Shown piece by piece: positions 11,400 through 25,345 of a DNA stretch of 64,000 nucleotides. Every line of letters begins with the position of its first letter. The stretch's first letter is position 1. Both the position numbers and the translations under genes were made by a program. The notes beneath the pieces were generated by a model, which was not told the DNA's origin, did no database searches, and saw only the letters and a list, made by a program, of their open reading frames with translations. The DNA is from Rachycentron canadum (Eukaryota > Chordata > Actinopteri > Carangiformes > Rachycentridae), in the NCBI GenBank assembly GCA_038496675.1, contig CM076659.1, forward strand, positions 21,258,428 through 21,322,427, in the 5' to 3' direction.

Positions 11400-14300
11400 C
11401 TGTGTTGTGTGAGATCACTTCCCCTCACTCACACCAACATAGAGCTTCTTAAAGACTGAAGCAGCTCCAGGTGTCGTCACGTCTGTAGTGGACAATAATC
11501 AGCTCAGGGAGGTTTTTCATCTCCTGTTTCTACACATGGTTTGTAACTGAAAACACATGTTCCACTGGTGTTATGCTCTTTTCCCAACTCACAAACATCT
11601 CATGACATGTTTTAATACATTATGTTTTTGTTTTGTTGAAATACACAAGGTCTCTTCTCTTACATACACAATCTGAACAACAGGAAGACGTTCATGACAC
11701 GATGATGCGAGTGTGATTCCTCCTCATTTACATGAGTCACACAGTCATTCATGGTTGATGATTTTTTTGCTGTGTGATGCTCAGTGTGAAACATGTTGAC
11801 ACAGTAAACTTTTAATGGAAATGTCTCAGCTTGAGGTTGAACACGAGGTTCTGTCTGGAAACAGACGCAATTTAAATGTGTTTGATGAACATAAAAACAT
11901 TTTACAGAAGAAAATCACTTTATCCTTCTTGAACACATCACGACTTCTGTTCTTCTTCTTTGCAACTTCTGTTGCAGATATTATGGGAGCATCAATTATT
12001 ACTGTCAACACAATTGTCGGGGAAATGTATAAGATTCTACAGCCAGAAACCAAACAGCCATTATGGGCTCAGGAGACCTGATACTGTTGGACTCAGCTGT
12101 TTTTTCTCTGCAAAACTACAAAAACCTTTACACTCACAAATTCCAATGAATGTCTCCTGAGTCTGTGTGAAGTTCAGCTCAGGTACAGTGTGTGACCTAA
12201 AACAGTAGCTCCTCACTGACTGAGTCAGGAGAGACCCCTAAACTAAGAGGTGTCAGTCCTATTGTCTGTCAATTTAAAGGTGGACCACCCAGGGCACCTT
12301 CACTATTATTTTGAAATCACTGGTCAGAAGACAGGTCAAAAATCAGAAAAACACAAAGGAGCCCGAAGGCTGGACCACACACACTGGGATCAAGGTGATC
12401 TGGCACTGAGGGGAGGGAGAACACACCTTATATACACAAGAGGGGGGGGACAACGAGACACAGGTGTAAGACATTCACGCCTGTGTGACAGGATGTGACA
12501 CACAAAGACTCACTAATAGATTTGGTTCACTGGAGGCAATAATTTGTACAATTAACTGTTAAAATGTTCAGACACAGCAATGAAATGTGTGAATTACTTG
12601 TCAATTCACACAACTGTTAACTCACCTGCTGTAACCGAGGAAAGAAAAATTTTACTGATCTACTCAGCAGTGTATACTGATCTCTACAGGTCTGTCTAAA
12701 ATGATTTCTTCTGACTAATTGACTTATACTGAGCTAAAAGCCTTTTTTAGCCTATTCACAGTAGCCAGATCATCAATCAGATCATTTTTGTCATGTTGGA
12801 TTTATCTGTAACCCTCCGTCACACTCTCCAACCAGCAGTACATGCTGTTCTCTGCCAGCATGGGTGTCTGGACATTTTCTCACTATGATCTGTCTTCATC
12901 TGAAATGACTTATATGTATGTATTGATTACACATGATAAAGTCTAGTAACTATCTTAAGACATGTTTCACTCAAAGCAGTGGCTTATGTTGCTGGAGAGT
13001 GGTATACCACTATGAAACCCTTTTTATTTTATAACCTGTTTCTGCTGTTTTCTCCATTTTCCCAATTATAGGAAAAACCTTTCCTGTTTTTGGCTTTTTG
13101 CTAGCTAGAGGAAGGTCCCTCTTCCTATTCTCTCACATGTTGGACTTCCATGTGCTGCCGCCAACATTTCTGTGACCAGTTCTGTATTTGTGGGCCCTGG
13201 CAGGAGTGGATTCACGTGAACCCTCTGGAACCCTCAAGTGGTTTTGACTGCCCAGCAAACCCTGAATACAGCTCAGTGCTGGTGTGAGTTGCTTATAGTG
13301 AACAAAACAACTTAACCATCAAAAGCCATTTTTTCGGTCTGATGTCAGGAGTGATACAGGAGACTTTTCTTCATCTTTCCAGACATGCGGTCGACCACAA
13401 AGCCTCTTCCAGGTTGCCGGCTGTATGGCTTCCTGGTATGTGCTTATGCTTGTTAGCATTGTGATTCTAGTGTCCACTTTTTGTTGACTCACTAACATGT
13501 GAGCCATTTGCAGCTGGACCACGTCATCCAGCAGTGCTGAAATATTTGCACTGATGTTGTTGGGACTTTGGGACCGTGATCTTTGCGAAGAACCCTTGAT
13601 CTGGAAGTTAATACTGCTCAGCAAGCATCGACAGCGTGACGTTAAATACAATCTCCTCTAATTATAAAAGAAGAGTTACAACATTAGTAAACTACTTTTT
13701 GCACAATTCGCAGATATGTTTGGATGCTCAGCCATTTTGCTGAGGCCAGTCTAGTATATTCCTCTGGATGATGTACATGCAAACGGTCGCAACAATTATT
13801 ACATAATCTGTACATTAACATAACTCCTGTACTACTTGAGAAGTGTCTCCTGGCTCATGACTTCATTAGGACAAAACCAAATGTCCAGCTAAATGGGTGA
13901 AGTGGTGCCTTTTTAGTTTGTTAGTAAGTTTGTTGGTGCCATCAATATCACTTGTTTAAAATTTTTTATAACCAAAACAGCTCCTTAATAAAGACCATGG
14001 CTTTAATGTGCAAAACAATATAAATAGTAATTAATATTTAAGAATGATTAACTCATAATAATGAAAAAATATATAAAGTACATAAAAAATGATGGGACTT
14101 TTTTATAGGAGCAGCCAATGACACCATTACCAGAATATGACTGTACTGCTGAACTGCAGGCAAACACCATGATGAGTGGTTACATTTTTCAGATAAATTA
14201 ATGCATCTTTCCGTATTTATAGTGGCAGATATTTCCTGTTTATTTATTCCCTCCGCCTTCTTATTACAAAGTCCTCCACAGCTGCTGGAGTGACTTTATT

Positions 14301-15291
14301 CAAAGTGACACAGGGGTGGCGTGGAGAGCAGTGGCGGGCTTCTCCATGTGCACCTGAGCTTCCTCATGCCTTATTAAGAAATAAACTGCCGTCTCTGGTT
14401 GCACTTCTCTCTGTCATGTGTGAACATTCAGGAGACACAGTCTGTTTGCTCCTTCCACTGAAGAAAACAGAGCCATTCTGCTTCCTCCTGAGTATTTCTG
14501 TCCATCTCTCAGGCAGATAGTGTCCTCCATGTGTAGCTCAGTGTGAATATGTCACTGCAGGCAAACGTCAACTCGCCCGCTGCAACTTCAGGTCAGGTCT
14601 TAACTGTCCTCGCCAGATGGAGGAGAAGTGATATGAGGACAGGAGACAGGAGGAACATGTTCAGAGCACCCACTTTCTCACTATACAGTGAATCAGCCAT
14701 TTTGTAGCTGTACATTTTTTCCACTATATAGTGACTACAAAATTGTCACAAAAATGTAGTGTAGAGGCGATGTACACAGATGATGTACGCTACATCAATC
14801 CAGCTGCGCCATCATGTTTTGTGTGAAGTAGCTAGCAGGCTAGGTGCTAGCGTTAGCTGCTAGTCAATGTGACTTTATTACAGGCTGTGCAGGAACCTGT
14901 CTCCTCCTCTGCCTGAACAGAACAGATATCAGGACCATAATGTGAGAAACCCCCGATGCAGAGCCAATATTAGTGATCGGGTGCTGGTTGGTTGCAGGAA
15001 CCACTAAAGTGAAAATCAACCATGTGTATTACACACTGAAATGACTTCAATCAGATTTTTTATTGAGAGAACAATGCCTTTTGCCTTTGGCCTCTTTATG
15101 TTTGCTCAGTACAATTACAACATGTACCGTTGTGACAAATACATACATGTGGGTCACATGACCAATTATCTTCATTTTCATTTTGTCATTATTAAAGTTT
15201 TTGACATTTCTTTATATTTCAAAAGGTAAATGTTTTAATTTTTTGGAATCATAAATGCTAAACATTAATAAAAAATATGACTCTAACACCC
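11400..15291. other. Gene-poor stretch
   Basis: I see no supported gene. A repeat-like block lies at about 12310-12500; its CAACGAGACACAGGTG resembles 28011-28035. A 110-codon minus-strand frame at 13319-13651 has no recognised domain or splice partner. Sequence at 14680-14760 around CCACTATATAGTG and GCCATTTTGTAG resembles a common teleost repeat, from memory only. Confidence 0.4.
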
Positions 15292-15523
15292 TGGGTAGCA
15301 CGGTGGTGCAGTGGCTAGCACCATTGCTTTGCAACCAAAGAGCCCTGGGTTTGAGTCCTGGACCTGGGGCCCTTCCATTTATTCTGTTGTCCTTCCTCCC
15401 ACAGTCCAGAGACATACTTGATCATTTGTCTCTTCATTGACCCTGATAGATTGGTGACATGTCCATGGTGTCTCCGGCCCCCATTGTCCCAGTATGGATA
15501 GGAGGTTGTATAATGGATGGAAC
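15292..15523 (+). mobile_element. tRNA-derived SINE-like element
   Basis: The head carries RNA polymerase III promoter-like elements: box A-like TGGTGCAGTGG (15304-15314) and box B-like GGTTTGAGTCC (15348-15358). The spacing is typical of tRNA-derived SINEs. The body contains CCTCCCACAGTCCAGAGACAT and ATTGGTGACATGTCCATGGTG, landmarks I recall from a widespread teleost repeat. No cloverleaf is preserved, so it is not a tRNA gene. Confidence 0.65.
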
Positions 15524-15589
15524 ATTATCAAGACATTATCTATTTTACTTAGAGCGCCACTTAATTCTTTAATGATTTATAGCCCATTG

Positions 15590-15755
15590 ACACTTTTTAT
15601 TTTTATTTTTATATTAATCTTTATTTTTCTTAACTCTTAAGTCTGTACATATTTCAAGGTATTTTATTTCTCTTGTTGTGGAGCCTGTAAAGAACCACAT
15701 TTTCACTGGGGATTAATAAAGTCTTCTGATTTAGATTCTGATTCTGAATTACAAA
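15590..15755 (+). mobile_element. LINE-like 3' tail
   Basis: A T-rich stretch is followed by CACTGGGGATTAATAAAGTC and short TTCTGATT repeats, the form seen at the 3' ends of many fish LINEs. No reverse-transcriptase coding is visible next to it. Confidence 0.4.
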
Positions 15756-16771
15756 AGTTAGTTTTCCACATTATTACTAAAAATAAGGGAACTATTTATC
15801 CAACTGAACAACAAAAGTCAAATTTCTTTATAGAGGTGGACTATGGGTCCTATAGATGCCCCTCTACAAGAATGTTTGTAAGTGTAATAAGTCCATCAGG
15901 TTCAGTTGTGTTTAAATCCTAAATGCTTCCCTCTTTAGAGCTGATGAATCAGCTCCCCCTCTGGGGTTGGGGAGTCAGGACCATATTTGAAAGCAACACA
16001 AACTGACAGCAGCAAGAACTGATAATAACAGAGTAAATATTTCTCCGTAGATACAAATGAAAGACTGCCGTTCTTGCATGACTGCATGTATTTTAATGTA
16101 CTTTGCTTTTTTATGTGATGCAGATGCTCTGGTGTTTGTTTGTGCAATGGAGATATTAATTATAAATATATTTACACATAATTATGTTGAGATTAAACAT
16201 CCCAGTAGAGTCTGAAATGTAAAAGCTGCTGTCTGCACTTATGAATGAGTGAATCTTCTGCTGTATGTGAAAAACACTTCTTTCTTTACATTTCATCTTT
16301 CATATTGTTGAGCTGCTGATAAAAGAAGGACAAAAGCTTGTGTACAGCTCATTTCCTCTTGAAGACATACAGAGCTGAAATTTATAAAAGTGAAAGACAA
16401 ATAACTGAAGGTTGCTTCATAGAAAGTTGATTTTTAAGTAGCCTATTCAAAAAGGGAATGCAGTGTCAGTGCAAATTTAATGTGGAGAATAAAACACTCT
16501 GAAGATGATTTTGTTGTTTTTAGACTATAAAGTTTTATATGAAGGAGAAAGTTGAAAGTCTCACTGACACTGACACTGACTGGAGGCTCAATGAACTGAC
16601 TGCTGCATCAAGATGAAAGGGGGTGTGATATTCTTGAAGCATAAACAAACATAGGCATAAACTATTTCAGCTCCCAGGCATGAGGTGATTTATAAACTAA
16701 GAGCAGAACTGCACCATCTGTGTGAATGAACCAGGGTGTATGAAAGTATCGGCAAGTTTGGCTGACCAGCT

Positions 16772-16773
<2 letters not shown>

Positions 16774-16809
<36 letters not shown>
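16774..16809 (+). repeat. CA microsatellite
   Basis: An uninterrupted (CA)n run. Overlapping frames on both strands are microsatellite artefacts. Confidence 0.95.
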
Positions 16810-17337
16810 GCAGTGACCAACACTTTCTCCTGTGTGAACGTGCCAAATTTGACCTGGTTTGGTGCATCCATCCAGCAGCAGAGCGAGTGTGTCAGAGTAG
16901 AGAGAAACCAAACAGCCTTGGCTGAAATTTGGTGGCTGCTTTTCATTTGGCGATAAGATCCTGAGGGAGATTTTGGAGGCTGTCCTGAGCTGGGATTTCT
17001 GCCATTGGAGAAGATCGGGTTTTAGCCGAAATTGTTAAATTCTGTTGATGAGCCAATGTACTCGATCGCCATGTTAGCTACAAAACAACACTGCATTCAT
17101 CTGCAATGACAACTGAACAGCAAACCAGGAACAAAGAGGATAATCACTTATCATTACACACACTGCAGCTTATGAGCTACAGAACAGCTCATTGGTTTTG
17201 GGATGTTAACTGTAAACTATGGTTTCTCATTACATCTGCCTTCCATCAAAGAGGGTCTGACCCACCTTGCTTTGTGTTTTTTTGGACCATTGTTGGTTAC
17301 TCAGAAAAACGAATTCACCAAGTGTCGAGGTGCCATT

Positions 17338-17787
17338 TTGAAGCCTCCAGTTTATAATTTGTCCATCAGCCATCTTGGTTTTTTGCAACCGGAAGAAACC
17401 ATATTTGGAGAAGAAAGTGGAGCTGAGGAGGAGTGAGGGGTGGATCTGACCTGCTCTGTACTTTGTCCTGATTGGGTGGTACAGTCTGTCAATCACACAG
17501 TAGCCATGCCCTAGTTCACCCCCTTCTTTATGGTCTATTTTCCCCTAAATGGACCATCATTTAAAAAATGAACATTGTGTTGTATTGAAGACTTGAAACT
17601 AGAGACTGAGACCATAAACTCATTAGGAAAACATTTACTGAGCTAATAAATCAAGGGAGAAGTAGGGACATTTTCCCATAGACTTCAATACAATCTGACT
17701 TCTTTAACAACCAGTGGAGTCGCCCCCTGATGGTCATTAGACAGAATGAAGGTTTAAGGCTCTTTAGCATTGGCTTCACTTTTCTTC
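17338..17787 (+). repeat. Family A repeat, copy 1
   Basis: About 450 bases match 49608-50027 almost throughout. Landmarks are GAAGCCTCCAGTTT, GCTGAGGAGGAGTGAGGGGT, GATTGGGTGGTACAGTCTGT, AAATCAAGGGAGAAGTAGGG, GTGGAGTCGCCCCCTGATGG and GAATGAAGGTTTAAGGCTCT. Partial minus-strand copies lie at 55425-55545 and 59846-59905. It is probably a non-autonomous DNA transposon; I recall this as a very common teleost repeat. The minus-strand frame at 17230-17496 is repeat-derived. Confidence 0.7.
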
Positions 17788-19724
17788 AGTTGAGTAACCG
17801 ACACACACACACACTTGATAAGCGCGGCGGTATCATATTTTCAATAACTTAAACTGTATGTATCTTTATGTATATAAGTCCTTGTTATACATTGCCAGAT
17901 CAGCACCTGCACAGATGAGTATCAGATGATCATATCATCCATCAAACATTATGCCTAAAGGCCTTTATGGCCAGTTTTCTTCAAGTAAGCAGTATTTCAT
18001 AACTTAAATGAACACAAATCAAATCATCAAGTCAAAATCTAACTTAAAAAACTGCATCCTGCTGATGTTTTTGTCTAACCTCAAAAACTACAGCAGGCCA
18101 GGTAATCAGCACCTACTGATACACAGTAAAATATTATCTAAATCAAATTAGAGAAATGAGACGTGAGAGACAAGACAAAAAATAAGAGCAAACAAAAGCA
18201 TGAACACACAATAAATGACCACACCATCCCTGGGGGAAATGTTTTTTCTTTGTCTCACAGATATGAGTCAGCTCTTATTTGGAGATGACTGAATTCTGAC
18301 CTGTTTCTCCTAAACCCCCAAAAGGAGAAACAAGGAGCAAAAGAACAGATCAAGATATAAGAAAGAAATCAATCCCGTCCAGTTGGTTTGCTGCACTTAC
18401 AGGCCTTCAATTCAACACAATCACAGTGTCAGGTGTTTTGCAGGCTCATTCACAAACCAGTCAAGGATCATTAACATCTTGAGAGCTGATTATTTCGGAC
18501 AAATTAAAATCAGAGCAGTGAGAAAAGATAGAAAGAAAAGGAGTATTTAAATTGATCTTAAACTGGACTTGGGCTGAAATGAAAGGAAGGCTGTTTCTTA
18601 GGAGCTGAGATTAAGAAACACAAAAAATGGTCAAAATCTGATAATGATGTTAAATTGAGCTCAATTATATGAGGAGAAAAAGGCTAGATAGGCTAGATCT
18701 GATTTTGAGTTTTTTGGACAGATCAATAATAAGCTTCCCTGAACTGAATGTTGTGATAAACTGGTTTGTAAAGCGACAGGCTGATCTTTCTGAGCAGCAG
18801 TGACATGTTATTAAGAAGCCTGACGGTGACAGATGTAGAGATCATTTTCTTGTACACTAAATCCTCATGTCTCATCGTGACACTTGAATGAACCTGTTTG
18901 CCACATTGTGTGAGCATCTCCTATTCTGGCTGAGAAAAACATTGTGTGACCGTGTCCCACTTCACCATCAGGCATCAGTGCACAGCAGACTGTTCCACAG
19001 CTGAGCTCACTCCCAGAATGAAACCAGGACAAACTGATCTGAGACTCTGAGATTCGGACCGGGAGCATCTGTGGCCAATGTTGGAGGGTGATCTGGGGGT
19101 CAAAACATGATGTTGCAGATGCTGCTCAGGGTCCATCATTACAATCCCCAACCTGTTGGGTTGAGGCCCAGTCAGGTACGAGGGGGAAAGAGAGGGGTCA
19201 CAGGCTAATCAGGCTGCCAGCCTCAGTCTGGTCCAGGTCTGATTCAGGTTAAATTGTTTGGCACAAATCTCTTGTTGTCCTGGCATCAAACCTTTTCTGT
19301 TGCCAAAAATAAGACAGATCCTTCAGCAGACTGCGAAACCCAGAGAGAGAAGCAGCCATAAGCTTCCTGCTCCAAGAGAAGCTGAAGAAGACAGTAGAAC
19401 CTCTCAGTAACAGGAAAAGCTCTGGAGGAAACAGACTCTTCTCAGTCAAGTTCTCCTGAAACTTTTGATGACAAAGGTTTCATTGCTCTCCTGTAAGACT
19501 GAGGGGCATGTCTGGTGTTTGCTGTTTGCAAAGCAAAGTTTCCTCAGCAAAGCTGCTACATCTTACCTGTTTATTTACATTGGTACTGACTGTGAATTTC
19601 AGGTAGGAAAAACCCACTAAGACCCAGCAGACGCAGGTATTTATCAGCTGTGGCTGAGAGAACACAACACACGCTAACTTTCACCCCGTCTCAGAGCAAC
19701 TGTCCAGCCGCAGAAACAGGGACG

Positions 19725-19815
19725 TCAGAATGAGCTGCAGCCCTGAAATAAGTTTCACAAACGCACAATCATGGAGAGAAGCATCACACATGTAGGCTCT
19801 GACGCTGACGGGAGC
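19725..19815 (+). repeat. Family E short repeat, copy 1
   Basis: It shares the pattern GAGCTGCAGCC, then ACGCACAATCATGGA, then GCATCACACATGTAGGCTCT with 40325-40425 (inverted) and 42815-42905. Divergence is high. Unclassified short interspersed repeat. Confidence 0.45.
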
Positions 19816-20454
19816 TCCAGCTCTTAGACACTGTGGATCCATTTCACCACGGCCGATTGCAGCTTCCTCCTCCTCCCCTGTGTGACCCTGTCTTACACAG
19901 TGTGCGGCCCCAACCACCAGAGTTGAAGGAGAGCACACACGCAGTCAGAGGGCCTGTTTTCTGCTGTTTGTTGAGTTGGTTTGATGATGGAAATCGGGTG
20001 GTCCCGTTGTTTAGTTAATATTTGCTTATTCTAAAAATGTTTCTGAACAATGCTGAGCTAAATATCGTATTGTGGATTTAACATCAACATTAAAAAAAAC
20101 CTGCTCGTACCCGTTAACTTTGATGTAAAAGGGTATTTGTGATATGGTTGGTGTCAGGCTGTCGATATCTTCAATGGTCACATTTATTCATGTCCCCACC
20201 TCTGAACTGTTCTTTAGCATATTTCCCCCTGATGATGTTGTTGATGTGGTTTAGGAAGGTTGAAGATGTTTTGTTGTAATTTCAGCTTCACAGGAATCAC
20301 TTTGCCTAATTTAGTTGTTGGACAAGTTGTCATTGACATTTGGTCATAGCTTTATTATTATTCTAATTAATAATAATATGATCAGAGCACTTTTAAATAT
20401 CTATGTTAGAAAGTGCTTCACAAAAGTAGAAATAAAATAGAATCAATGAAATCA

Positions 20455-20510
20455 ATAGTTAGATTAGACTTTGTTAGACTTTATTAATCTCATGAGGAAA
20501 TTCAAAATAG
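20455..20510 (-). mobile_element. LINE-like 3' tail fragment
   Basis: GATTAGACTTTGTTAGACTTTATTAATCTC resembles the inverted 3' tail (GGGATTAATAAAG...) of fish LINEs. It is short and degenerate. Confidence 0.35.
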
Positions 20511-21087
20511 ATTTCAAAGAAAAGAAAACAATCAGAAAAAAAAGTATAAATCATAATCAGAAACACTGAGCTACAGTCACTCCTATTACTAGTTTAGCTA
20601 GTTTTTGTAGAATGTCACATCTTTAATCTCATAAACCAGCAGGTTGTTGTGAAAAACAGTTGTCATCTCAAGTTTTAAACCAGTGCATAAACCCACTTGT
20701 ATTTGTATTTTTATTATAATACTCAGTCTCAGCTCTTGTTGGACAAAATGTGGTCCCTCCATCTAAACCGTGGCTCTGAGAACCAAATACTATAAAGCCT
20801 CTTAACCCTGTAGATCTGCAGAGATCCATATTAAACTTCCCATGATGCATCTCTGCTTTCAGTGGCCTTTTACTCTGGTTGAGCATAAGTGTAACATAAA
20901 CATCAAACGAAGGGAACCGTTCATCCGTCCACTCAGCGCCGCTCCAGACCTCCTCCTCCTCCTCCTCTTCCTCCTCCTCACTCCATTATACACGTTAGCT
21001 CTATCCTTTACTGCTGACCCAGAAACACTGAAGTATTTTCAGGTGTCTGCACTTTCAGGTGTCTACACAACGCTACTGGAGTGTATG

Positions 21088-21088
<1 letters not shown>

Positions 21089-21122
<34 letters not shown>

Positions 21123-21171
21123 CTGTGTCTGTGTGTGTGTTTGTTTGTCTGTGTGTGTGTGTGTGTGTGTT
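21089..21171 (+). repeat. GT microsatellite, compound
   Basis: (GT)n with TTTG and CTGT interruptions. The 180-codon plus frame and the 105-codon minus frame here exist only because both repeat frames are open. Confidence 0.95.
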
Positions 21172-21882
21172 GTATTGAGATTTTTCGCTTTCAAAAAATT
21201 TGTATCTTTTGAAAAACAACAAAAAAGACAGAGACTAAAAAGAATTGAAAGGGTGATGGCTCCTTTTTCTTTCACCGTCAGGGACCATGTTACATCACAT
21301 TTAGACTCATTATGTCTTTCATTCTCCTTTTGTAGCTTGTGCAAGGTGTGTGTGTGTGCGTGTGTATATGTGTGTTTCATCTGAATAGATGAATATTGCA
21401 GGAGTGTACAGACTCAACACATACACATCTAAATCTGATGGTGATTATAGAGCAAAATAAAGGCTTGAAGCTGAAGTGTGCTGTGCTGCTTTGATACGAC
21501 AGTTATAGTTTTCTTGGCCTTAACCCTCGTTCTGTCCTCTGAGATAGGCACCATATCTCCTTTCTGTTTTAATGACCCCACCAGGCTTTCCATCTCTCTA
21601 TGTGGGGAGATGTTTAAAGGTTGTTTCTGTTCTGATGATGATATTAGTTCAATGTTGCTTGTTCAGTCGATGACATTTCGCTCTGTTAGATCTGTCTGAC
21701 AACAATGAGGGATGAGGCAGTGGTGACAGTGGTGACCTGGATGTGTCTGCAGCTGCCAGTTTGCAGGATACCTTAATGTTCAATTTATCTTGGTTTTAAA
21801 TTTATTTTGGATTTGTTTTTGAAAAGTTTCAAAAATGCCACTGACTCCACATGTAGCTACTAAAATGGCTAACAAATATACT

Positions 21883-21962
21883 AATATATATATATATATT
21901 TATATATTTATACACACACACACACACACACATATACATATATATGTATATATATATACACA
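21883..21962 (+). repeat. TA/CA compound microsatellite
   Basis: (TA)n, then (CA)n, then (TA)n over about 80 bases. Confidence 0.95.
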
Positions 21963-22944
21963 GACAGTATATAGGACACATAGACTATAGTGAAAGGTGT
22001 CAGTTTTATGTAATATTGCTCAAACTATGTCTACAGGTCTTTTCTCTTTTGCTGCTAGATGCATCGTGTGTGAAAAAACAAAACAGGCTAGGTGCTGAAT
22101 CTCTGGATCACGTGACATAGACACAACTAATCTATCAACATGGGCACCAAAATGAAAACCAAGATCTTCTGCAGCTGCAGGACACACGCATCCAGCTTTT
22201 CCCCATGCAACAATATACAGATGTCCCCTAAACGCCTCATAAGCAGGCAATGCTTAGACTCTAGATGTACAGCACACATCCTCAGGTGCACAGTAGAGAG
22301 TCTTTATGGGAAGTTAAAGGAGGTTTATAGATCTCATCCATGGGCTCTTTTTATCTTTGTCTATCTTTGCTGTGCTTTTCAGATAAAAGCACTAGATTCA
22401 GGTTTAAAGCCACATTAAGTATCTATGACTGAACTACACACACAGCGAGAATATGAAACATGTGATGATCTTATTTAGTCACAATTATTATCACTGTCAC
22501 AACTGAATCACTTCTTTCAAGGGCAGTGTAGGAGAGCTGAATGCTGGATCAGTGCAGCCGACTGCAGGCCTTCAACTCAAAAACAGAAATGGCTCCAACT
22601 GTGATGGAATCGACCACAGTCCTTTCAGGAACAACCATCCCACACTGTTTCTGTCTCTATTCCAGTGTTACTTAAAGGCCAGCACTGCTCTGTGTTTTCT
22701 TCCTGCAGAAGATGACAAACTTTGCAAGGGCTTTATGAACCATGGCAGATTCATTTCACTTGCTCTCTAGTTTCTAGTGAAATCAACTCAGAGCTCTGGC
22801 AGGATAATTTGTCTAAAAACCCAGAGGTTGTGAACTTGTTTCAGCACGTTGAAATATTATAACGCATATTCTGATTGCGATGAGTAAGTAAGTTTAGTTT
22901 AGTTCATTTCATTTTCACTGGAAAAAAAGTGATCATGAAGTATA

Positions 22945-22969
22945 TATTATTATTATTATTATTATTATT
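22945..22969 (+). repeat. ATT microsatellite
   Basis: About eight ATT units. Confidence 0.9.
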
Positions 22970-25214
22970 GTCCCAAGAGCAGGACACAGGGGCCACCTGA
23001 CGTGACACACCATCATAATACTTCAATTAATTGTGCAGCACTACATTCACATGAGAAAAGCTAAATTATCTTGTATTATTTTATTTTTTAGAAGTTACTG
23101 GAGAATGACAGGAAATGGGACAGAGGAGGATGAAATGCAGCAGAGAGTCACAAACCACTTGGTATGTGCCCACTGGGCTATCTTGGCTCCATCTTGGAGT
23201 ATTTTCTTTGTTTCGTGGTTTTACTGGAATATTTCAAGCCAAATGAGCAAGATAAGCTGAAAACATCAGCATCCTTTGACTTTGGTTTTTGTATTGTCTT
23301 GTGCTCTTCTCTATGAATGCCTTCAAACATAGATTTCGAGAGTTTTCCTCCAGAGGGTAAAGGCTGTTAATTAAAAGGTTTTTAAATGTTTTGGTCTACG
23401 GGAGGTGAAATCTTTTAATGCTTGCAATCTCAAAACTAAACTGAACCCAGCTGAAACCTTGTAATTGCAATGCTGTGGTACGTAGTTCTCTCTCACTCTG
23501 TCTCATCACCCCCTTCCTTCACTGCCATCTGGGAGCCAGCAAAGCATAAACACCACGCAAGTAATTTAGACAAACATGAATGAGTGAATCAGCCCAGGAA
23601 TAGGTAGATGGTGTGTGTGCATATGATTCAAAGACAAGTAGAATAAGACCTAGAAACAGAATGACACATCCTTTTATCCCCATGTGAGACGTGTTGTGTC
23701 TGATACAGAATTATAATAAGTTTGTGCTTCTGTTCATATGGGGCCAGTGCTGTTGTGAGTAGTGATGCACAACCTCAGCGCCTCAGGGACCCGTAAAAAC
23801 TGTGAGGAAATATGAAACTGACAATTAGACTTTTGTTGCTATTTTGATTGATTAATTACCACAAAGCTCTAAAATCTGCAGATTCAGGCAGCTGGTTGCT
23901 ACAAATCTGTAAAAAAATTTCATTCAGATCACATGAATCATTTGCAGCCCCTCCACCATCATCTTGTCAGACTCAGCCCCATGGTTGAGAACCTGCTTGG
24001 GATCGCCACCCTCTGTCTTTGAGTCTTACTGTCTTTCAAAACATGTATCAAAGTGTCACGATGATGATCTACTGAGGCTGAGAATTTAAAAGTGTGCCCC
24101 TCCCCCTTTCTATTTTTTTTTCTTTTCACCATCTAGAATCCATTTGTTGATGTAAATTTAAAGATGGATTCACACGCCCGCTCCTCAGGCATTCAAAGAG
24201 CAAACGCACACAGGCAAATTAGGTCCTGTCATCTCTCTAATACAAGTCTCAGTGTGTGGTGGTGCTGGATGTAAATGACAGGGCCTCCAATGTGAATTTC
24301 ATTACGAATATTTCCTGATCTTAATGAGTGAATAATCTTTCTATCCAAGCACAAGACAAATTTAAACATCTTTATGCAGAAAAAATCTATACACAAGGGT
24401 TGCATTTAGCTTCTATAATACATCATCAAACATGACATCAAACTGTCAGCTGAGTTTCACTGTGAGAAATGTTTCAAGCTGCTTATCACACATTGGCAGA
24501 AACTGTTTTGAATTAAAATTTCCCTGGATTGATTATAAAGCCATCACATAGTACATGTCAAATATATATTAACCCATATATTGAAAACAGGATTTAGTCT
24601 TTGTGAATCAAAATCCATTTCATTCTTGTAAAACTTATCAAATCATATATAATTTGGGCCGACTAGCTGACCTGATCTGACATGAAGCTGTCATCACTCA
24701 CTTGTCCAACAGGTCTATAGGAGCGATGCCCTGGGTGTGAGATGCTGATGTTTGGTCGTCCGTTAGTCCAAAACCTTGTCATGGTCTCTCAGCAAGTAGG
24801 CGAAAGGTGAACAGAGGATGATACCCAGCTCAGAATCACTGTGGTTGTCACATCACGGTTACTGTCTCACCCATTGTTTTTAGTTTTCATTTTGCAGCTT
24901 TATTTTTAGTTTTATTTTCAGGCCATGAGAAGATGCATGTACAGGTACAAGGTCAGTTCAAATATTTTACATATTGGCCACGTGACTTTTCAAGGTAAAA
25001 CTTAGTTTCTCTATAACAACCAGTTTTCTAATGTGAACAACAACACAGTGGCCCATAGGTGTGTCTCCTGAAATAGCACCCCTACGGTGGCAGGCATGCT
25101 GGACCTTGGTTGTCATGGTTACAAAAAATAAAATACCAACAACTACTTACCTATCTTTTCTTTTTTCTTCTTTTTTTATTACTAGTTATTTTTTGTCCAT
25201 TTTAGACTTTTATT

Positions 25215-25345
25215 TGATAGTTTGATAGTATAAAGGGACAGAGAGGGGGCGCAACATGCAGCAGAGAGTCACCCCAGCCGAGATCCGAACCGGGACGCTC
25301 ACATTGTATTCGGCTTCTGCTTCACAACCATGGTCACTACACTGA
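25215..25345 (-). mobile_element. tRNA-derived SINE-like element, inverted
   Basis: On the minus strand, GGTTCGGATCTCGG (complement of 25278-25291) is box B-like. It is followed by the complement of GGGGCGCAACATGCAGCAGAGAGTC, landmarks I recall from a teleost tRNA-headed SINE. Box A is degraded, so this is a dead copy. Confidence 0.5.

Larger units (their letters stand above)
17788..25214. other. Gene-poor stretch with simple repeats
   Basis: I find no convincing exon pair. Apart from the repeats listed separately, the sequence is ordinary AT-rich intergenic or intronic DNA. Short frames (for example 19681-19938 and 22140-22418) have no splice partners or recognised motifs. Confidence 0.4.

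Noticed and set aside
13319..13651. 110-codon minus-strand frame
   Set aside because: No recognised domain, promoter or splice partner; the length is not exceptional for a 64-kb window.
15292..15523. tRNA gene
   Set aside because: Box A and box B-like sequences are present, but no cloverleaf or acceptor stem forms and the body matches a SINE.
17230..17496. Minus-strand 88-codon frame similar to one at 49467-49769
   Set aside because: The similarity reflects the shared family A repeat; the frames shift between copies and are not conserved as protein.
20842..21384. 180-codon plus frame and 105-codon minus frame
   Set aside because: Both depend on the GT microsatellite, which is open in several frames; the translation is mostly VCVCV or THTHT.
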